In this document: in pieces, positions 16,269-25,522 of the stretch
Layout of the letters: each line of letters begins with the position of its first letter
How positions within the stretch are numbered: the first letter of the stretch is position 1
Origin: Spirochaetales bacterium
GTDB lineage: Bacteria; Spirochaetota; Leptospiria; Leptospirales; Leptonemataceae
DNA length: 64,000 bases
NCBI GenBank assembly: GCA_024233935.1
Contig: JACKOY010000002.1
Location: 62,001 to 126,000, forward strand
Reading direction: 5' to 3'
Made by a program: the position numbers and the translations under genes
The notes under the pieces: generated by a model
Told to the model about the DNA's origin: nothing
Database searches by the model: none
The model's input: only the letters and a program-made list of their open reading frames with translations

Positions 16269-18038
16269 TTATTCGCGGATCATTTGCGAGGCGAGACTGA
16301 AATAAGAAAGTCCCTTTTCACCCGCCAGACTCTCCAGGGCATGGCCCATGCCGAGACTGAAAGGAATGCGCCCCGAGACAAGCGAACGTACATCGGTCTT
16401 CACCTGCGGATACATATTCAGCCGGAACTGCTGTTGATCCGGGAAGCCAGCCTCGCGACGGTAATTCTCCATCACCTCGACGAGACTGAGCTGACCATCG
16501 ATCAGGCCGGCCTTTTGAAATGTATCGGCAGTCCAGACACGCCCTCCCGCCACCCGGTGCACCTGTTTCTCTTCACAATTTCGACCGAGAGCCACACGTC
16601 CGACGAAAAGCTCGTAAGATTTTTTCAGTTCGTCGCGCACGATGCGTTTTGTGCGTTCACTCAGTGGTCCGGTTTCCGAAAGGATCTCGCGGCCTGGCTT
16701 TCTGCCCAGGGAACGTCGATCGACCCCGACCCGTTGGTACAAACCGGTCAGGTTGGGTCTAATGCGTATCACACCGATGGAACCCAGCAATGAGATCGCC
16801 GGGGCGTAGATGCGGTTTGCCGCCGACGCGATATAGAAGCCCCCGGAGGCGCAGGTGGCGCCCACCAGGGCAAAAACCGGCTTTTTGCGCGAGAGCGTGT
16901 AGACTGCCTCGAACAGGAGTTCCGAGGCGTCCGCCGAGCCGCCCGGGCTGTCTATATAAAGGAGCACCAGTTCGTCCCGGCTTCCGGCCAGCCCGTAGAT
17001 CAGGTCCCGTAACGGTTGGGCCTGGATGCCGTGGGCTTTCTGGGGCTCCTGCCGTCGGCCCATCGTAATGGCGCCGTCCATGACGACCAGGGCCACGGAA
17101 GGGAGTGCCCGCATTTTCCAGGGCGAGTAGGCACGCCGCCCCATACGTCGCAGGAGGGTTGTTTCGTTTGTGATCTGGCGTTCCAGACGCAGCGCGGTCG
17201 GAGATGCAACCGGTTCAGGGGGCCGGTTCCCGAAGGGGTGTTCTACGCCATCTGGCAGTGTGGCCGGTGCGTCGCCCAGCACATGATCCCGGAAACGCGA
17301 TATGGCCACGCGCTTTTTGAGAAATCCCAGCCGTTCCAGGTCCTGGGCATCGAAACTCACGCGCTCGGAAAGGAAACGCTGGAACGCCGCGGCCTTTTTT
17401 TTCTCCAGACCTTCGGGAGATCCCAGCGTCATAAATATCGCCCGATGCAGGCTCTTCACCAGCTCTTCCTGGTTCTTGCGCGAAGAGGGCGACCAGGACC
17501 GCCGGGTCAGGATTTCGAAACTTTCGTCTTTTTGTTTGCCGGCGGTGTAGGTTTCGACCTGCACGCCAAGTTTTTGCAGCAGGCCCCGGAAAAAGTAGCC
17601 CTCGGCCTCGGGCAAAATCGCCAGGAAACCGGCATGGGGCGCCGCGTAACGTTCGGAAGCGCAGGCCATAAGGTAGAGAGATTTCGCGTTGCCGCCTTCG
17701 CAGTAGGCCATGACTCGCTTGCCGGCCGCACCAATCCGTCGGACCTCCCGACCGATCTCTTCGACCTGGGCCCAGCTTGCCTCCACTGAAGGAACCACCA
17801 GAATCAGAGTTTGCAGGTCCGGACTTTCGCCCAGCAGGCGTAGCGTGGCCAGGTATTCGAAGTAATTGTAATCGCGCACCGGAACGAACATGCTGAACAG
17901 GCCCACCGGCCGAACCAGAACAAAACGTTCCGGCATTTCATGAAAGAGCGTGTTGCCGGTGGAGCGCAAATTGCGTGCGCGGTAGTAAAGCGCCAGCAGC
18001 AATCGGAAGGGGAAGAAGACGAAACGCAAAACGGTCAT
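16269..18038 (-). CDS. sppA: Signal peptide peptidase SppA-type serine protease (family S49, long form)
   Basis: This 589-residue protein is the two-domain form of SppA, which degrades signal peptides and membrane peptides on the periplasmic side. There is one N-terminal membrane segment. The first S49 domain carries the candidate general-base lysine in GGNAKSLYLMAC. The second has YIDSPGGSADASELL and the nucleophile serine in CASGGFYIASAANRIYA, followed by SLLGSIGVI. The Ser/Lys dyad is therefore split between domains as in E. coli SppA. Length agrees with the 67-kDa type. It lies upstream of the degenerate kinase in the same direction. Confidence 0.9.
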   Translation of the reverse strand: MTVLRFVFFPFRLLLALYYRARNLRSTGNTLFHEMPERFVLVRPVGLFSMFVPVRDYNYFEYLATLRLLGESPDLQTLILVVPSVEASWAQVEEIGREVRRIGAAGKRVMAYCEGGNAKSLYLMACASERYAAPHAGFLAILPEAEGYFFRGLLQKLGVQVETYTAGKQKDESFEILTRRSWSPSSRKNQEELVKSLHRAIFMTLGSPEGLEKKKAAAFQRFLSERVSFDAQDLERLGFLKKRVAISRFRDHVLGDAPATLPDGVEHPFGNRPPEPVASPTALRLERQITNETTLLRRMGRRAYSPWKMRALPSVALVVMDGAITMGRRQEPQKAHGIQAQPLRDLIYGLAGSRDELVLLYIDSPGGSADASELLFEAVYTLSRKKPVFALVGATCASGGFYIASAANRIYAPAISLLGSIGVIRIRPNLTGLYQRVGVDRRSLGRKPGREILSETGPLSERTKRIVRDELKKSYELFVGRVALGRNCEEKQVHRVAGGRVWTADTFQKAGLIDGQLSLVEVMENYRREAGFPDQQQFRLNMYPQVKTDVRSLVSGRIPFSLGMGHALESLAGEKGLSYFSLASQMIRE

Positions 18039-18163
18039 AGGGGACGAGCGTGCTGTGCGAGGTGTTCGTCCACCAGAAATCCATGTGGCCCGGAGTCGAA
18101 TCCAGGTTGACGGTGAAGGCGCATCGCCGAACGCTTGCGCGGGCTATCAGGCGGTCCTTTGAT

Positions 18164-18649
18164 TTGAAGCACATCCTCTCCATATATGTCAAGAACCGAC
18201 CCGGTGTCATGAGCCACGTGTCCGGGCTCTTCACGCGCCGGAGTTTCAACATCGATAGCATCGCAGTCGGCACCACCGAGCGACCGGAAGTCTCGACCAT
18301 GACCATAGTTCTCAAGGGAGACGAGAACGATCTGGTTCAATTCAAGGGTCAGTTGCTCAAGCTCTCCGACGTGCTGGAGGTCAAGGCTCTTCCATATCAC
18401 AGTTCCGTTGTGCGCGAACTGATGCTTGTGCGAGTGAATGCCACCAGCGAAAATCGGGCCGAGGTCATCGGCATTGTCGAAGTTTTCGAGGGCAAGGTCA
18501 CCGAAATCACCCACGATAGCATGCTGATTGAAGTGCACGGCAACAACCGACGCATCAAGACCATCATCGAGCTACTCGCCAAGTTCGGAATCCAGGAGAT
18601 GGCGCGCACGGGTCAGATCGCACTGGGTTTCGAATCCGATTCCGACTGA
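18164..18649 (+). CDS. ilvH: Acetolactate synthase small (regulatory) subunit
   Basis: IlvH is the ACT-domain subunit that activates acetolactate synthase and confers valine feedback in branched-chain amino acid synthesis. The start is placed at TTG 18164 because LKHILSIYVKNRPGVMSHVSG then lines up exactly with the usual IlvH N-terminus and gives 161 residues, the family length. The first ACT domain contains RPGVMSHVSGLFTRRSFNID; the second starts near RELMLVRVNA. No ilvB is next to it in this window. An ATG at 18083 would add 27 residues with no family support. Its 3' end overlaps the convergent Nudix gene by 37 bp. Confidence 0.92.
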   Translation: MKHILSIYVKNRPGVMSHVSGLFTRRSFNIDSIAVGTTERPEVSTMTIVLKGDENDLVQFKGQLLKLSDVLEVKALPYHSSVVRELMLVRVNATSENRAEVIGIVEVFEGKVTEITHDSMLIEVHGNNRRIKTIIELLAKFGIQEMARTGQIALGFESDSD

Positions 18650-19065
18650 ACCAGGTTCTGAAAGCGTCGCACCGCCTCCGCGAGATGCGCCTTAAATAAG
18701 CTCCCGGCCTCAAAGCTCCGCATGGCCACCCATTCAAAATAATCGTGTTCGGCCGAAAGTTGGATGGAACCGGAAATGTAGCGCGCCCGAAAAGCCATGC
18801 CCAGCGCTTCGCTTCCGCTTTCTTCTATAAAATGCGGGAATATGAACAGCGGATCTTTGTCCAGTAGCTCAAAGACGAGCTCGTCTCCGAGTTCCTCGTG
18901 CAGTTCCCGTCTTACCTGTTCCGACCAGGGCCGGTAGATCTCGCCTTTCGAGAGTCTGCCGCCGGGCAGATCGCCGCTACCGGTCTTGCGATCGCGGAGA
19001 GCCAAAAATTCCCTATCCCGTAGCAGAAACACTTTGAGCGTGATCTCGAACAACGCCGGCTTCAA
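18613..19065 (-). CDS. Nudix hydrolase
   Basis: This is a protein of about 150 residues with a Nudix box: GGRLSKGE, then REL and EELG. The spacing between the first Glu and the REL is about ten residues rather than seven, so the box has an insertion. Nudix enzymes hydrolyse nucleoside diphosphate derivatives; the substrate cannot be told. TTG 19065 is preferred as start because it overlaps the stop of the upstream gene (TTGA) and has GAGGA nine nt before it; a GTG at 19098 is the alternative and would add 11 residues. Confidence 0.78.
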   Translation of the reverse strand: MKPALFEITLKVFLLRDREFLALRDRKTGSGDLPGGRLSKGEIYRPWSEQVRRELHEELGDELVFELLDKDPLFIFPHFIEESGSEALGMAFRARYISGSIQLSAEHDYFEWVAMRSFEAGSLFKAHLAEAVRRFQNLVQSESDSKPSAI

Positions 19066-20306
19066 TTCTCGCCGTCCTCGAGCGGTTTCAAGATCCACAG
19101 CCCGTTTTCCAGAGCGACAGTATGGTCTGCCGCCTGGGCCGCACTTTCCAGGCGTTCGAGCAAAGTCTCGTCCAGGCCCTTCGGCGGCGTACGCGAAAGC
19201 CAGAGTTGGAACTCCGGCACAAACTCGGGCGCGTTGGCCAGGGGATAGAGCAGGGAATAGTAGGCCTCACTGACATAGGCCGTGAGCTTATCGAAGAAGT
19301 TGGAAAGCACGAGCGAGGTCGAAAGCAGTCGCGCCTGATCTTCTTCGTTCATAAGTCCAATGATGCTTCCCGCAAATTCTGCGCACGGTTGTAGAGTCAT
19401 GGCCGCATCACCTATATGATCGGGGGCCGGATGCGGCGGGTTGTAGGGGATGGACCAGAGGTTGCCGACGCTGGCTTCAATCAGCGAAATCCATCCTGGT
19501 GTCAGGCTGGCCTGCATGATCTCAAAGAGCGCCAGAAGAGCGAAGGTTCCGTGATCGCGGGCGCGTTCCGGCAAGAACTCGCTCCAGCCGGCCGCCAGGT
19601 CCTCGTCCCGAATGACACGATCCAGAAACGTAGCTAATTCCCTGGCCATCGGGTCCGTCAGATCCGAAGGCCAGGCGACTGTTTCACTGTTGATCATGTA
19701 GTCGAGCATCGCCCGGTGCCCGATGTACATGTAAGCCAGCAGAATCAGTCGTTCGTGTTTTGCCTCGCGCGTGATCAGCAGCTGCTCGATCAGTTCCTGA
19801 TCCAGTTCATCGACGCCCAGGCCGTCCAGGTATCGCAGAACGATCCAGATATCGGCCCACGGATTTCGAATCAGAAAGTTGCGGGCAGCCTCGTGGGGGA
19901 AGTCTCCGCCCACAATCTCAAAGATCTGAAAGTCAATTTCCTGGAACTGGTGTTCCTTGATTCCGCGAAACGCATTTAAGTCTATGGCAGCAAAAAACGG
20001 CATGCGCGCTTCGGCGAGATAGAAACGCGTCACACGTTCCGGCGCGTCTTCGCTTCGAAAGCTGTTTACGGCTTCGGCCGTCTGCACGATCCCGAGATCC
20101 AGAAGGTTGCGCGAAGAAAGTTTTGCGTCCTGAATGCCCGAAAAGAGGGAGTCAAAGGCTTCGACGAAGCCCGGCGCCGGCTGCCCGGTTTCGAGCCACT
20201 GGCCCAGGCGGCCGTAAAAGAACGCAGCGAACTCCTCGACGGAATATGGATCCGAATCCCGGCAGGCGTTGTAGAGTTCCAGAAGATCGGGGTGTGGGTC
20301 GGACAT
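19062..20306 (-). CDS. Conserved-looking helical protein of unknown function
   Basis: The protein (414 residues, from ATG 20306) is acidic and predicted almost entirely helical, with many Leu, Ala, Glu and aromatic residues and no signal peptide or membrane segment. It opens MSDPHPDLLELYNACRDSD. I do not recognise a domain. It is translationally coupled to the Nudix gene. The open frame continues upstream to 21395, but that part is antisense to the PfkB kinase and is not coding. Confidence 0.65.
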   Translation of the reverse strand: MSDPHPDLLELYNACRDSDPYSVEEFAAFFYGRLGQWLETGQPAPGFVEAFDSLFSGIQDAKLSSRNLLDLGIVQTAEAVNSFRSEDAPERVTRFYLAEARMPFFAAIDLNAFRGIKEHQFQEIDFQIFEIVGGDFPHEAARNFLIRNPWADIWIVLRYLDGLGVDELDQELIEQLLITREAKHERLILLAYMYIGHRAMLDYMINSETVAWPSDLTDPMARELATFLDRVIRDEDLAAGWSEFLPERARDHGTFALLALFEIMQASLTPGWISLIEASVGNLWSIPYNPPHPAPDHIGDAAMTLQPCAEFAGSIIGLMNEEDQARLLSTSLVLSNFFDKLTAYVSEAYYSLLYPLANAPEFVPEFQLWLSRTPPKGLDETLLERLESAAQAADHTVALENGLWILKPLEDGEN

Positions 20307-20399
20307 CTCGGATCGGATCGCGGCGCGCAATGGCCCTGTCGGACGGGTTTTCCGGCACTTCCTGCTTGCCGCGTCGATAGGAACCTGAAAAGTGCACCG

Positions 20400-21419
20400 G
20401 TGGCAAGTGTAAATCAGGATCGACCGGTAGATGTATATGGAATTGGAAACGCCCTCGTGGATACGCTGGTGTTCGCCGAGGAGGACTTCCTCGGCAAACA
20501 CGGACTGAATAAGGGCGCGATGACCCTGGCGGACGGCGAAACCCAGGCAAACATTCTCATCGACCTGCAGGATTTGTCCCTGGAACTGCGTTCTGGCGGA
20601 TCTGCGGCAAACACCGTATGGGCAGTTTCCCGTAGCGGCGGGCGTGCCGTATATACGGGCAAAGTTTCCAATGACCCAAACGGAGAATTTTATCGCCGCG
20701 ACCTCAGAGCAGCCGGCATTGAGCTTTTGTGCGAACCGCTTTCCGAGGACCACGGACCAACCGGTACGTGTGTTGTTCTTACGACTCCGGATGCGCAACG
20801 CACCATGTGCACGCACCTCGGCGTCTCCGTGAGGCTTTCGCGAGATGACATCATGCTTGAGACAATCAAGAAGAGCAAGGTCGTCTATGTTGAAGGCTAT
20901 CTCTGGCTGAACGATAGCACACGCGCCGCCTCCGAACACGCCATGCAATTGGCCCGGGAAAACGGGGCTCTGGTTGCCTTCACGTTCTCCGATCCCTTCG
21001 TGGTGGAAAGCCATCGAGTCGACTTTGAGCGCATTGCGCGGGAGCACTGCGATTTGGTCTTCTGCAATGCGGTGGAGGTTTGTGCATTCGCAGGGACGGA
21101 AGACCTTACGGGGGCCGTAGATCGCCTTTCGGAAGTAGTGGATCTGGGATTCGTTACGCACAGTGAACACGGCTGTTTCGTAATCGACCACGCGCGCATC
21201 GATACTGTGCCCGGTTTTCCGGTGCGCGCCATGGACACCAACGGCGCCGGAGACGCTTTCGCCGGTGGCACCCTGTTCGCGCTGACCAATGGCTACAATG
21301 CGCGTAAGGCCGGGCGCTGGGGCAACTATCTGGGCGCGCAGATTGTGCAGGTGCACGGGGCGCGCTTGCAGAATCGTTATGAGGACCACGTGCACGAGAT
21401 TCTGGGCCCGGAGGCCTAG
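20400..21419 (+). CDS. PfkB-family carbohydrate/nucleoside kinase
   Basis: The protein has about 339 residues with the ribokinase fold. The N-terminal VYGIGNALVDTLVFAEEDFL and the substrate region RSGGSAANTVWAV are typical, and the C-terminal catalytic signature DTNGAGDAFAGG carries the base Asp and anion hole. The pattern is closest to adenosine kinase-like PfkB members, but the sugar or nucleoside cannot be assigned. Start GTG 20400 leaves 93 bp to the divergent gene; upstream codons look non-coding. It overlaps the next glycosyltransferase start, so the two probably share an mRNA. Confidence 0.88.
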   Translation: MASVNQDRPVDVYGIGNALVDTLVFAEEDFLGKHGLNKGAMTLADGETQANILIDLQDLSLELRSGGSAANTVWAVSRSGGRAVYTGKVSNDPNGEFYRRDLRAAGIELLCEPLSEDHGPTGTCVVLTTPDAQRTMCTHLGVSVRLSRDDIMLETIKKSKVVYVEGYLWLNDSTRAASEHAMQLARENGALVAFTFSDPFVVESHRVDFERIAREHCDLVFCNAVEVCAFAGTEDLTGAVDRLSEVVDLGFVTHSEHGCFVIDHARIDTVPGFPVRAMDTNGAGDAFAGGTLFALTNGYNARKAGRWGNYLGAQIVQVHGARLQNRYEDHVHEILGPEA

Positions 21420-22564
21420 TGCTGTCCCGTCCGGGGGGTAGCGACCGCCCGGTGCGGGTGGCGCACGTCAATACGGCCCGTGACTGGCGGGGTGGGGAGC
21501 GTCAGGTGTTCAACCTGGCCTGTTCTCTCAACGAACAACCCGCGGTGGAACAATGGCTGGTCGCACGTCGCGGCTCGGAGCTGGCGAGCAGGGGGCGGGC
21601 GGCCGGACTTCGTGTCGTGGAACTTCCGCTACGGGGGGAGTGGGACCTATGGAGCGCCCGACAACTGGGCCGGCTTTTGCATTCGGAGCGCATTGACTTT
21701 GTGCACGCCCATACGGCAAAAGCACACAGCATCGGGCTTTTTGCTCTGCGCCACGCGCCGGCAACCAGGCTGATTGTTTCGCGTCGGGTGGATGTTCCGA
21801 TGCGCCCCGGATTTTTTTCCCGAAAAAAATATTACAGCGATCGCATTGCGGCCTACATCGCGATTTCAAAAAACGTGGAGCGTGTTTTGCTTGCGGATGG
21901 CATATCGCCCGAGAAGATCCGGGTGGTGTACTCGGGCATCGATCTGGAGCCCTTTGCCGTAAAAAAAGATCGGTCGCTTGTGGAGGCGTTACGCCGGGAG
22001 CTACAGTTGCAACCGAACGCGCTTGTGATGGGCAATGTGGCGGCTCTCGTCGGGCACAAAGACCAGTCCACCTTGCTCCGCTCTCTGGCCGCCCTTCCCG
22101 AGGACGCGCCGCCACACGTTTTGCTGGTGCTGGGTGAGGGGGAACTGCGGGCCGAGCTGGAGGCCCTGGCCCGCGAACTGGGACTGGGGGCGGAGCGTTT
22201 GCGTTTTCTGGGCTTTCGCGAGAACATCTACGACTACTATCGCCTGTTTGATATCTTTGTCATGAGCTCCCGGGAAGAGGGTCTCGGAACCGCCGTGCTC
22301 GATGCGATGGCTGCCGGGCTTCCGGTGGTCTCAACGGCGGGCGGTGGCATCCCGGAAATGATTGTGCCGGAGAGCGGTGGGTTACTTGTGCCGGTTGGAG
22401 ATTCGGACGCGCTGGCCAGGGCCCTGGGCCGGGTGCTCAACGATGCGTCACTACGCGCCAAAATGGCCAATTTCAATCGCGAAAAGGTCAAAGAGTTTTC
22501 TTACCAGGCCACCGCCGCCGGTACGCTGGATGTGTATCGTGAGTTCGTCGGGAGCGTGACGTGA
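21419..22564 (+). CDS. GT4-family glycosyltransferase
   Basis: This is a 381-residue GT-B glycosyltransferase. The N-terminal half has the acceptor domain (VAHVNTARDWRGGERQVF, HAHTAKAHSIG). The C-terminal half has the donor-binding EX7E region SSREEGLGTAVLDAMAAGLP and the motif STAGGGIPEMI. It most likely adds a sugar to a lipid-linked or LPS acceptor at the inner face of the membrane. Start GTG 21419 overlaps the kinase stop and has GGAGG before it. It overlaps the next gene by GTGA. Confidence 0.9.
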   Translation: MLSRPGGSDRPVRVAHVNTARDWRGGERQVFNLACSLNEQPAVEQWLVARRGSELASRGRAAGLRVVELPLRGEWDLWSARQLGRLLHSERIDFVHAHTAKAHSIGLFALRHAPATRLIVSRRVDVPMRPGFFSRKKYYSDRIAAYIAISKNVERVLLADGISPEKIRVVYSGIDLEPFAVKKDRSLVEALRRELQLQPNALVMGNVAALVGHKDQSTLLRSLAALPEDAPPHVLLVLGEGELRAELEALARELGLGAERLRFLGFRENIYDYYRLFDIFVMSSREEGLGTAVLDAMAAGLPVVSTAGGGIPEMIVPESGGLLVPVGDSDALARALGRVLNDASLRAKMANFNREKVKEFSYQATAAGTLDVYREFVGSVT

Positions 22565-23661
22565 ACTGGCGCAAACCCTTTGAACAGGTTCGGAACCGGA
22601 TTGGCCGCAGCTGGCGAAAAGCGCGCATTCGCGATTTCGAGCCGCGTCGGGTGGTGCGTTCCTTGCTGGATTCGTTCAACGACGAGTGGATGGAGCGTGC
22701 GTTTCAGAACGCGCGTGAAAAACAGGCGCCGGAAATTGATCGCCTGCCCGTCGATTTCAAGCTACGCCAATCGTCCTTGCCACGGCGCATGTACGAAGCG
22801 GTCTTTCCGGTTTCGCATGCAGTGCGGGTTTCGTATCGACACGAGGGTGAGTTTTTCGAAGACTTCATGCCGCTTTCGGCCGAAAGCTACATTGGTCGGG
22901 GTTCCTACAAGTTTGTTTATCGTCTTCCGTGGCAGATGGTGGTCAAAGTCAGCAAGGAAATCCTGCCGGCAGATCCGATCATAGGTTCCACGTTTCGAGA
23001 AGTCGCCGACAACCTGGACAACTTTCTTAAGCCGGACGAAATCGCGTTTCTCGAGCACCTGAAGCGCGGTCGCGGCCGCACAGCCCGGGAACGTCTGGAT
23101 TTTAAGTTCTTTCGCCTGGGCATGGAGCGTTACCACTACTGGAAGGTTCGCGAAGCTCTACCCGATCTGGTTCTGCCGACACGGTTTTTTATGGGCATGC
23201 GTTTTCGTCGTCTGCCGCTCCCGCATACGTTTGTCAGTAAGCTGACGCCAATGGACAGCCAGATTCTCCTCGTGGGAAAGCACTTGAAGGAGTTCGCGCG
23301 GGCCGGGCGACGCGCCGATCAGGGAAAGCTACGGGCGCGTTTTTTTCCGCGTTATGATTTTGACTTCGACATTGGGCGGTTCGGCCAGATCAAAAAGAAA
23401 GTGCTCCTCAAGATTACCGAAGACTTTGAGCGACTGATCGCGTTTACGCGTTTGCTTGCCGAACGCGAGAAACTGATTCTCGACATTCACACCGAAAATA
23501 TCATCATTACGCTGCCCGAATTTCAACTCAAGATATTCGATTTCCATCTCTTTGACGAACACCTCTATGAGCCCAGCCTGAAGCACGACAGTCCGGAGCA
23601 GGACCATATTGAAGTGATAGAGCGTTTCATAGAGTCCTTTGGTCTGGAGCGGCCGGCGTGA
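22561..23661 (+). CDS. Protein-kinase-fold phosphotransferase, unassigned
   Basis: Within 366 residues several kinase-fold landmarks are visible in order: a glycine loop IGRGSYKFVYRLP, the VVKV lysine strand right after it, a catalytic-loop-like LDIHTENIII (Asp, His and Asn), and KIFDFHLFDEH where DFG would be. This order is that of small-molecule and lipopolysaccharide kinases of the protein-kinase fold. The gene is GTGA-coupled to a GT4 glycosyltransferase and followed by a HAD phosphatase, so phosphorylation of a glycan or lipid acceptor is a reasonable guess. I cannot name the family. Confidence 0.6.
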   Translation: MNWRKPFEQVRNRIGRSWRKARIRDFEPRRVVRSLLDSFNDEWMERAFQNAREKQAPEIDRLPVDFKLRQSSLPRRMYEAVFPVSHAVRVSYRHEGEFFEDFMPLSAESYIGRGSYKFVYRLPWQMVVKVSKEILPADPIIGSTFREVADNLDNFLKPDEIAFLEHLKRGRGRTARERLDFKFFRLGMERYHYWKVREALPDLVLPTRFFMGMRFRRLPLPHTFVSKLTPMDSQILLVGKHLKEFARAGRRADQGKLRARFFPRYDFDFDIGRFGQIKKKVLLKITEDFERLIAFTRLLAEREKLILDIHTENIIITLPEFQLKIFDFHLFDEHLYEPSLKHDSPEQDHIEVIERFIESFGLERPA

Positions 23662-23674
23662 GCGTGGGGGAGGT

Positions 23675-24364
23675 GTGAGGAGGGTACTTCCCCATGTTCG
23701 CCACATCCTGTGGGACGTAGATGGCACGATCTTTTCCAGCGAAGAGATCATTCATGAGATTTACCGGGAAGCGTTTGAAGCCCACCGGGCCGCTTTCGGG
23801 AGGCCGGCCCACCTGCCGGATCTGGAAGCGATCATAAACGAAATTGGCAAACCGGTGCGGGTCATTTTCGAAAATCTGGCCCCCGATCTCGAGACAACCG
23901 AGCGGGAGCGTCTGAGTCTTACGATCCTCCATCGCCTCGTGCTGGCAATTGGAGAGGGTCGGGGACATTACTACGCGGGCATGGTCGAAACCCTGGGGGA
24001 GCTGGCAAAGCGTGGTTTTCGTTTCTACGCCGCTTCCAACGGGCGTTATCCTTACATTGAAGCGATTCTTCGCAAGGCTGGAATCCTCGGTTTGTTTTCT
24101 GACGTGGTTTCCGTCGATGGCCGTTTGATTCACGACAAGAACCAACTGGTCCTGGACATTCTGAAACGACATCAGATTGACCGTTCCCGGGCCGCCCTGG
24201 TCGGAGATCGAGCATCGGATCGTGACGCCGCGCTACAGGCGGAGCTGCCTTTCGTGGCCTGCGCCTATGGGCACGGCTCGGCCCCCGAATGGCAGGGCGC
24301 GGTTTGCACCGTGCAGAGCCCTGAGGAGTTGCTGGAAGTGTTCTCTGCGGACGGAAGTGGTTGA
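23675..24364 (+). CDS. HAD-family hydrolase, phosphoglycolate-phosphatase-like
   Basis: The protein has about 229 residues with the four HAD motifs: LWDVDGTIF (nucleophile and acid Asp), AASNGR (Ser), HDKNQLVL (Lys) and VGDRASDRDAA (acidic pair). The cap is of the C1 helical type, as in phosphoglycolate phosphatase and pyrophosphatase. The start is uncertain: GTG 23675 follows GGGGGAGG very closely. It is the last of four same-strand genes beginning with the PfkB kinase. Confidence 0.82.
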   Translation: MRRVLPHVRHILWDVDGTIFSSEEIIHEIYREAFEAHRAAFGRPAHLPDLEAIINEIGKPVRVIFENLAPDLETTERERLSLTILHRLVLAIGEGRGHYYAGMVETLGELAKRGFRFYAASNGRYPYIEAILRKAGILGLFSDVVSVDGRLIHDKNQLVLDILKRHQIDRSRAALVGDRASDRDAALQAELPFVACAYGHGSAPEWQGAVCTVQSPEELLEVFSADGSG

Positions 24365-24433
24365 CCCGCAACCGGCCCGGACGCCCGCTACGAGGGAAAC
24401 GTATGCATTTATTAACCTGGAGGATTAGGATTT

Positions 24434-25381
24434 ATGGCACGTAAGAAAATCGCGCTCATTGGCGCCGGTCAGATTGGCGGGACGATGGCTTTGCTGGCAG
24501 CCCAGAAAGAACTCGGAGACATCATTCTGTTTGATATTGCGGAAGGAGTGCCCCAGGGCAAGGCGCTCGATGTGCATGAGGCCACGCCCGTAGAGCACTG
24601 CGACGCCACGCTGAAAGGCACGAACGACTACAAAGACATCGCCGGGGCGGACATCTGCATCGTTACGGCCGGCCTGCCACGCAAGCCCGGTATGAGCCGG
24701 GACGATCTGGTCAGTACGAACACCAAAATCATCAAGCAGGTAGCGGAGGGCATCCGTGACAACGCGCCGAACGCCTTCGTGATTATCATCACGAACCCTC
24801 TGGATGCAATGGTTTATGTCATGCAAAAGGTCACGGGCTTTCCCAAGAATCGGGTGATGGGAATGGCGGGTGTGCTGGACTCGGCCCGCTTTCGCACTTT
24901 TGTTTCCATGGAAACCGGGGTCTCCGTGAAAGACATCACGGCCTTTGTCCTGGGTGGCCACGGCGATACGATGGTGCCGTTGGCGCGCTACTCAACGATT
25001 GCCGGCATACCACTGACCGAGTACCCCGGCCTCAGCAAGGATCGTCTGGACGCCATTATCGATCGGACGCGCAAGGGCGGTGGAGAGATCGTAAACCTGC
25101 TCAAAACCGGTTCGGCCTTTTACGCACCCGGCGCCTCGGCGATCGCCATGGCCGAATCCATCATTCGGGACCAGAAGCGTGTCTTTCCGTGCGCCGTACT
25201 CTGCGAGGGCGAATACGGCCAAAAGGGACTCTTTATCGGCGTGCCGGTGATCATCGGTGAGAACGGCGTGGAGCGCATCATCGAGATCAAACTGAACTCG
25301 GAAGAGCAGGCCGCTCTGGACAGTTCGGCGGCCGCGGTTAAGGAACTCGTTGAGGTTGTGGACGGCTCCGGAATCCTCTAG
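24434..25381 (+). CDS. mdh: Malate dehydrogenase
   Basis: This 315-residue enzyme interconverts malate and oxaloacetate with NAD. The nucleotide-binding IGAGQIGGTMA, the active loop AGLPRKPGMSRDDL with the substrate-binding arginine typical of malate (not lactate) dehydrogenase, ITNPLDAMVYVM, and the catalytic LGGHGDTMVPL are all present. It belongs to the LDH-like type of malate dehydrogenase. The ribosome site GGAGGATTAGGA precedes the ATG, and a strong terminator follows the stop. Confidence 0.97.
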   Translation: MARKKIALIGAGQIGGTMALLAAQKELGDIILFDIAEGVPQGKALDVHEATPVEHCDATLKGTNDYKDIAGADICIVTAGLPRKPGMSRDDLVSTNTKIIKQVAEGIRDNAPNAFVIIITNPLDAMVYVMQKVTGFPKNRVMGMAGVLDSARFRTFVSMETGVSVKDITAFVLGGHGDTMVPLARYSTIAGIPLTEYPGLSKDRLDAIIDRTRKGGGEIVNLLKTGSAFYAPGASAIAMAESIIRDQKRVFPCAVLCEGEYGQKGLFIGVPVIIGENGVERIIEIKLNSEEQAALDSSAAAVKELVEVVDGSGIL

Positions 25382-25397
25382 AAAAATCTGACGCAGT

Positions 25398-25432
25398 CCG
25401 GGCGCCCGAATGTGCGGGTGCCCGGTCTTTTA
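25398..25432 (+). terminator. Rho-independent terminator after mdh
   Basis: An 11-bp GC-rich stem (25398-25408 with 25415-25425, one G-T pair) with a 6-nt loop is followed by TCTTTTAT. It starts 16 nt after the mdh stop codon. Confidence 0.85.
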
Positions 25433-25495
25433 TCTGAAAACCAGCGCCAGCGGAATTTGTTTTTTGCTGCGGAAGTTGTGTCAGAACGTTATGAA

Positions 25496-25519
25496 GCGTC
25501 GCCCTTTTCCCGGCGACGC
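25496..25519 (-). terminator. Hairpin after the bactofilin-thrB operon
   Basis: GCGTCGCC and GGCGACGC form a perfect 8-bp stem with an 8-nt loop, three nt beyond the stop of the last gene of the minus-strand operon. The tract after it on the minus strand (TTCATAACGTT) is only partly T-rich, so termination may be inefficient. Confidence 0.5.
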
Positions 25520-25522
25520 GAC

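Noticed and set aside
20307..21395. Upstream 363 codons of the 777-codon minus frame ending at 19062
   Set aside because: It is exactly antisense to the PfkB kinase, has no recognisable domain, and the downstream gene has its own ATG at 20306 with a clean divergent spacer.
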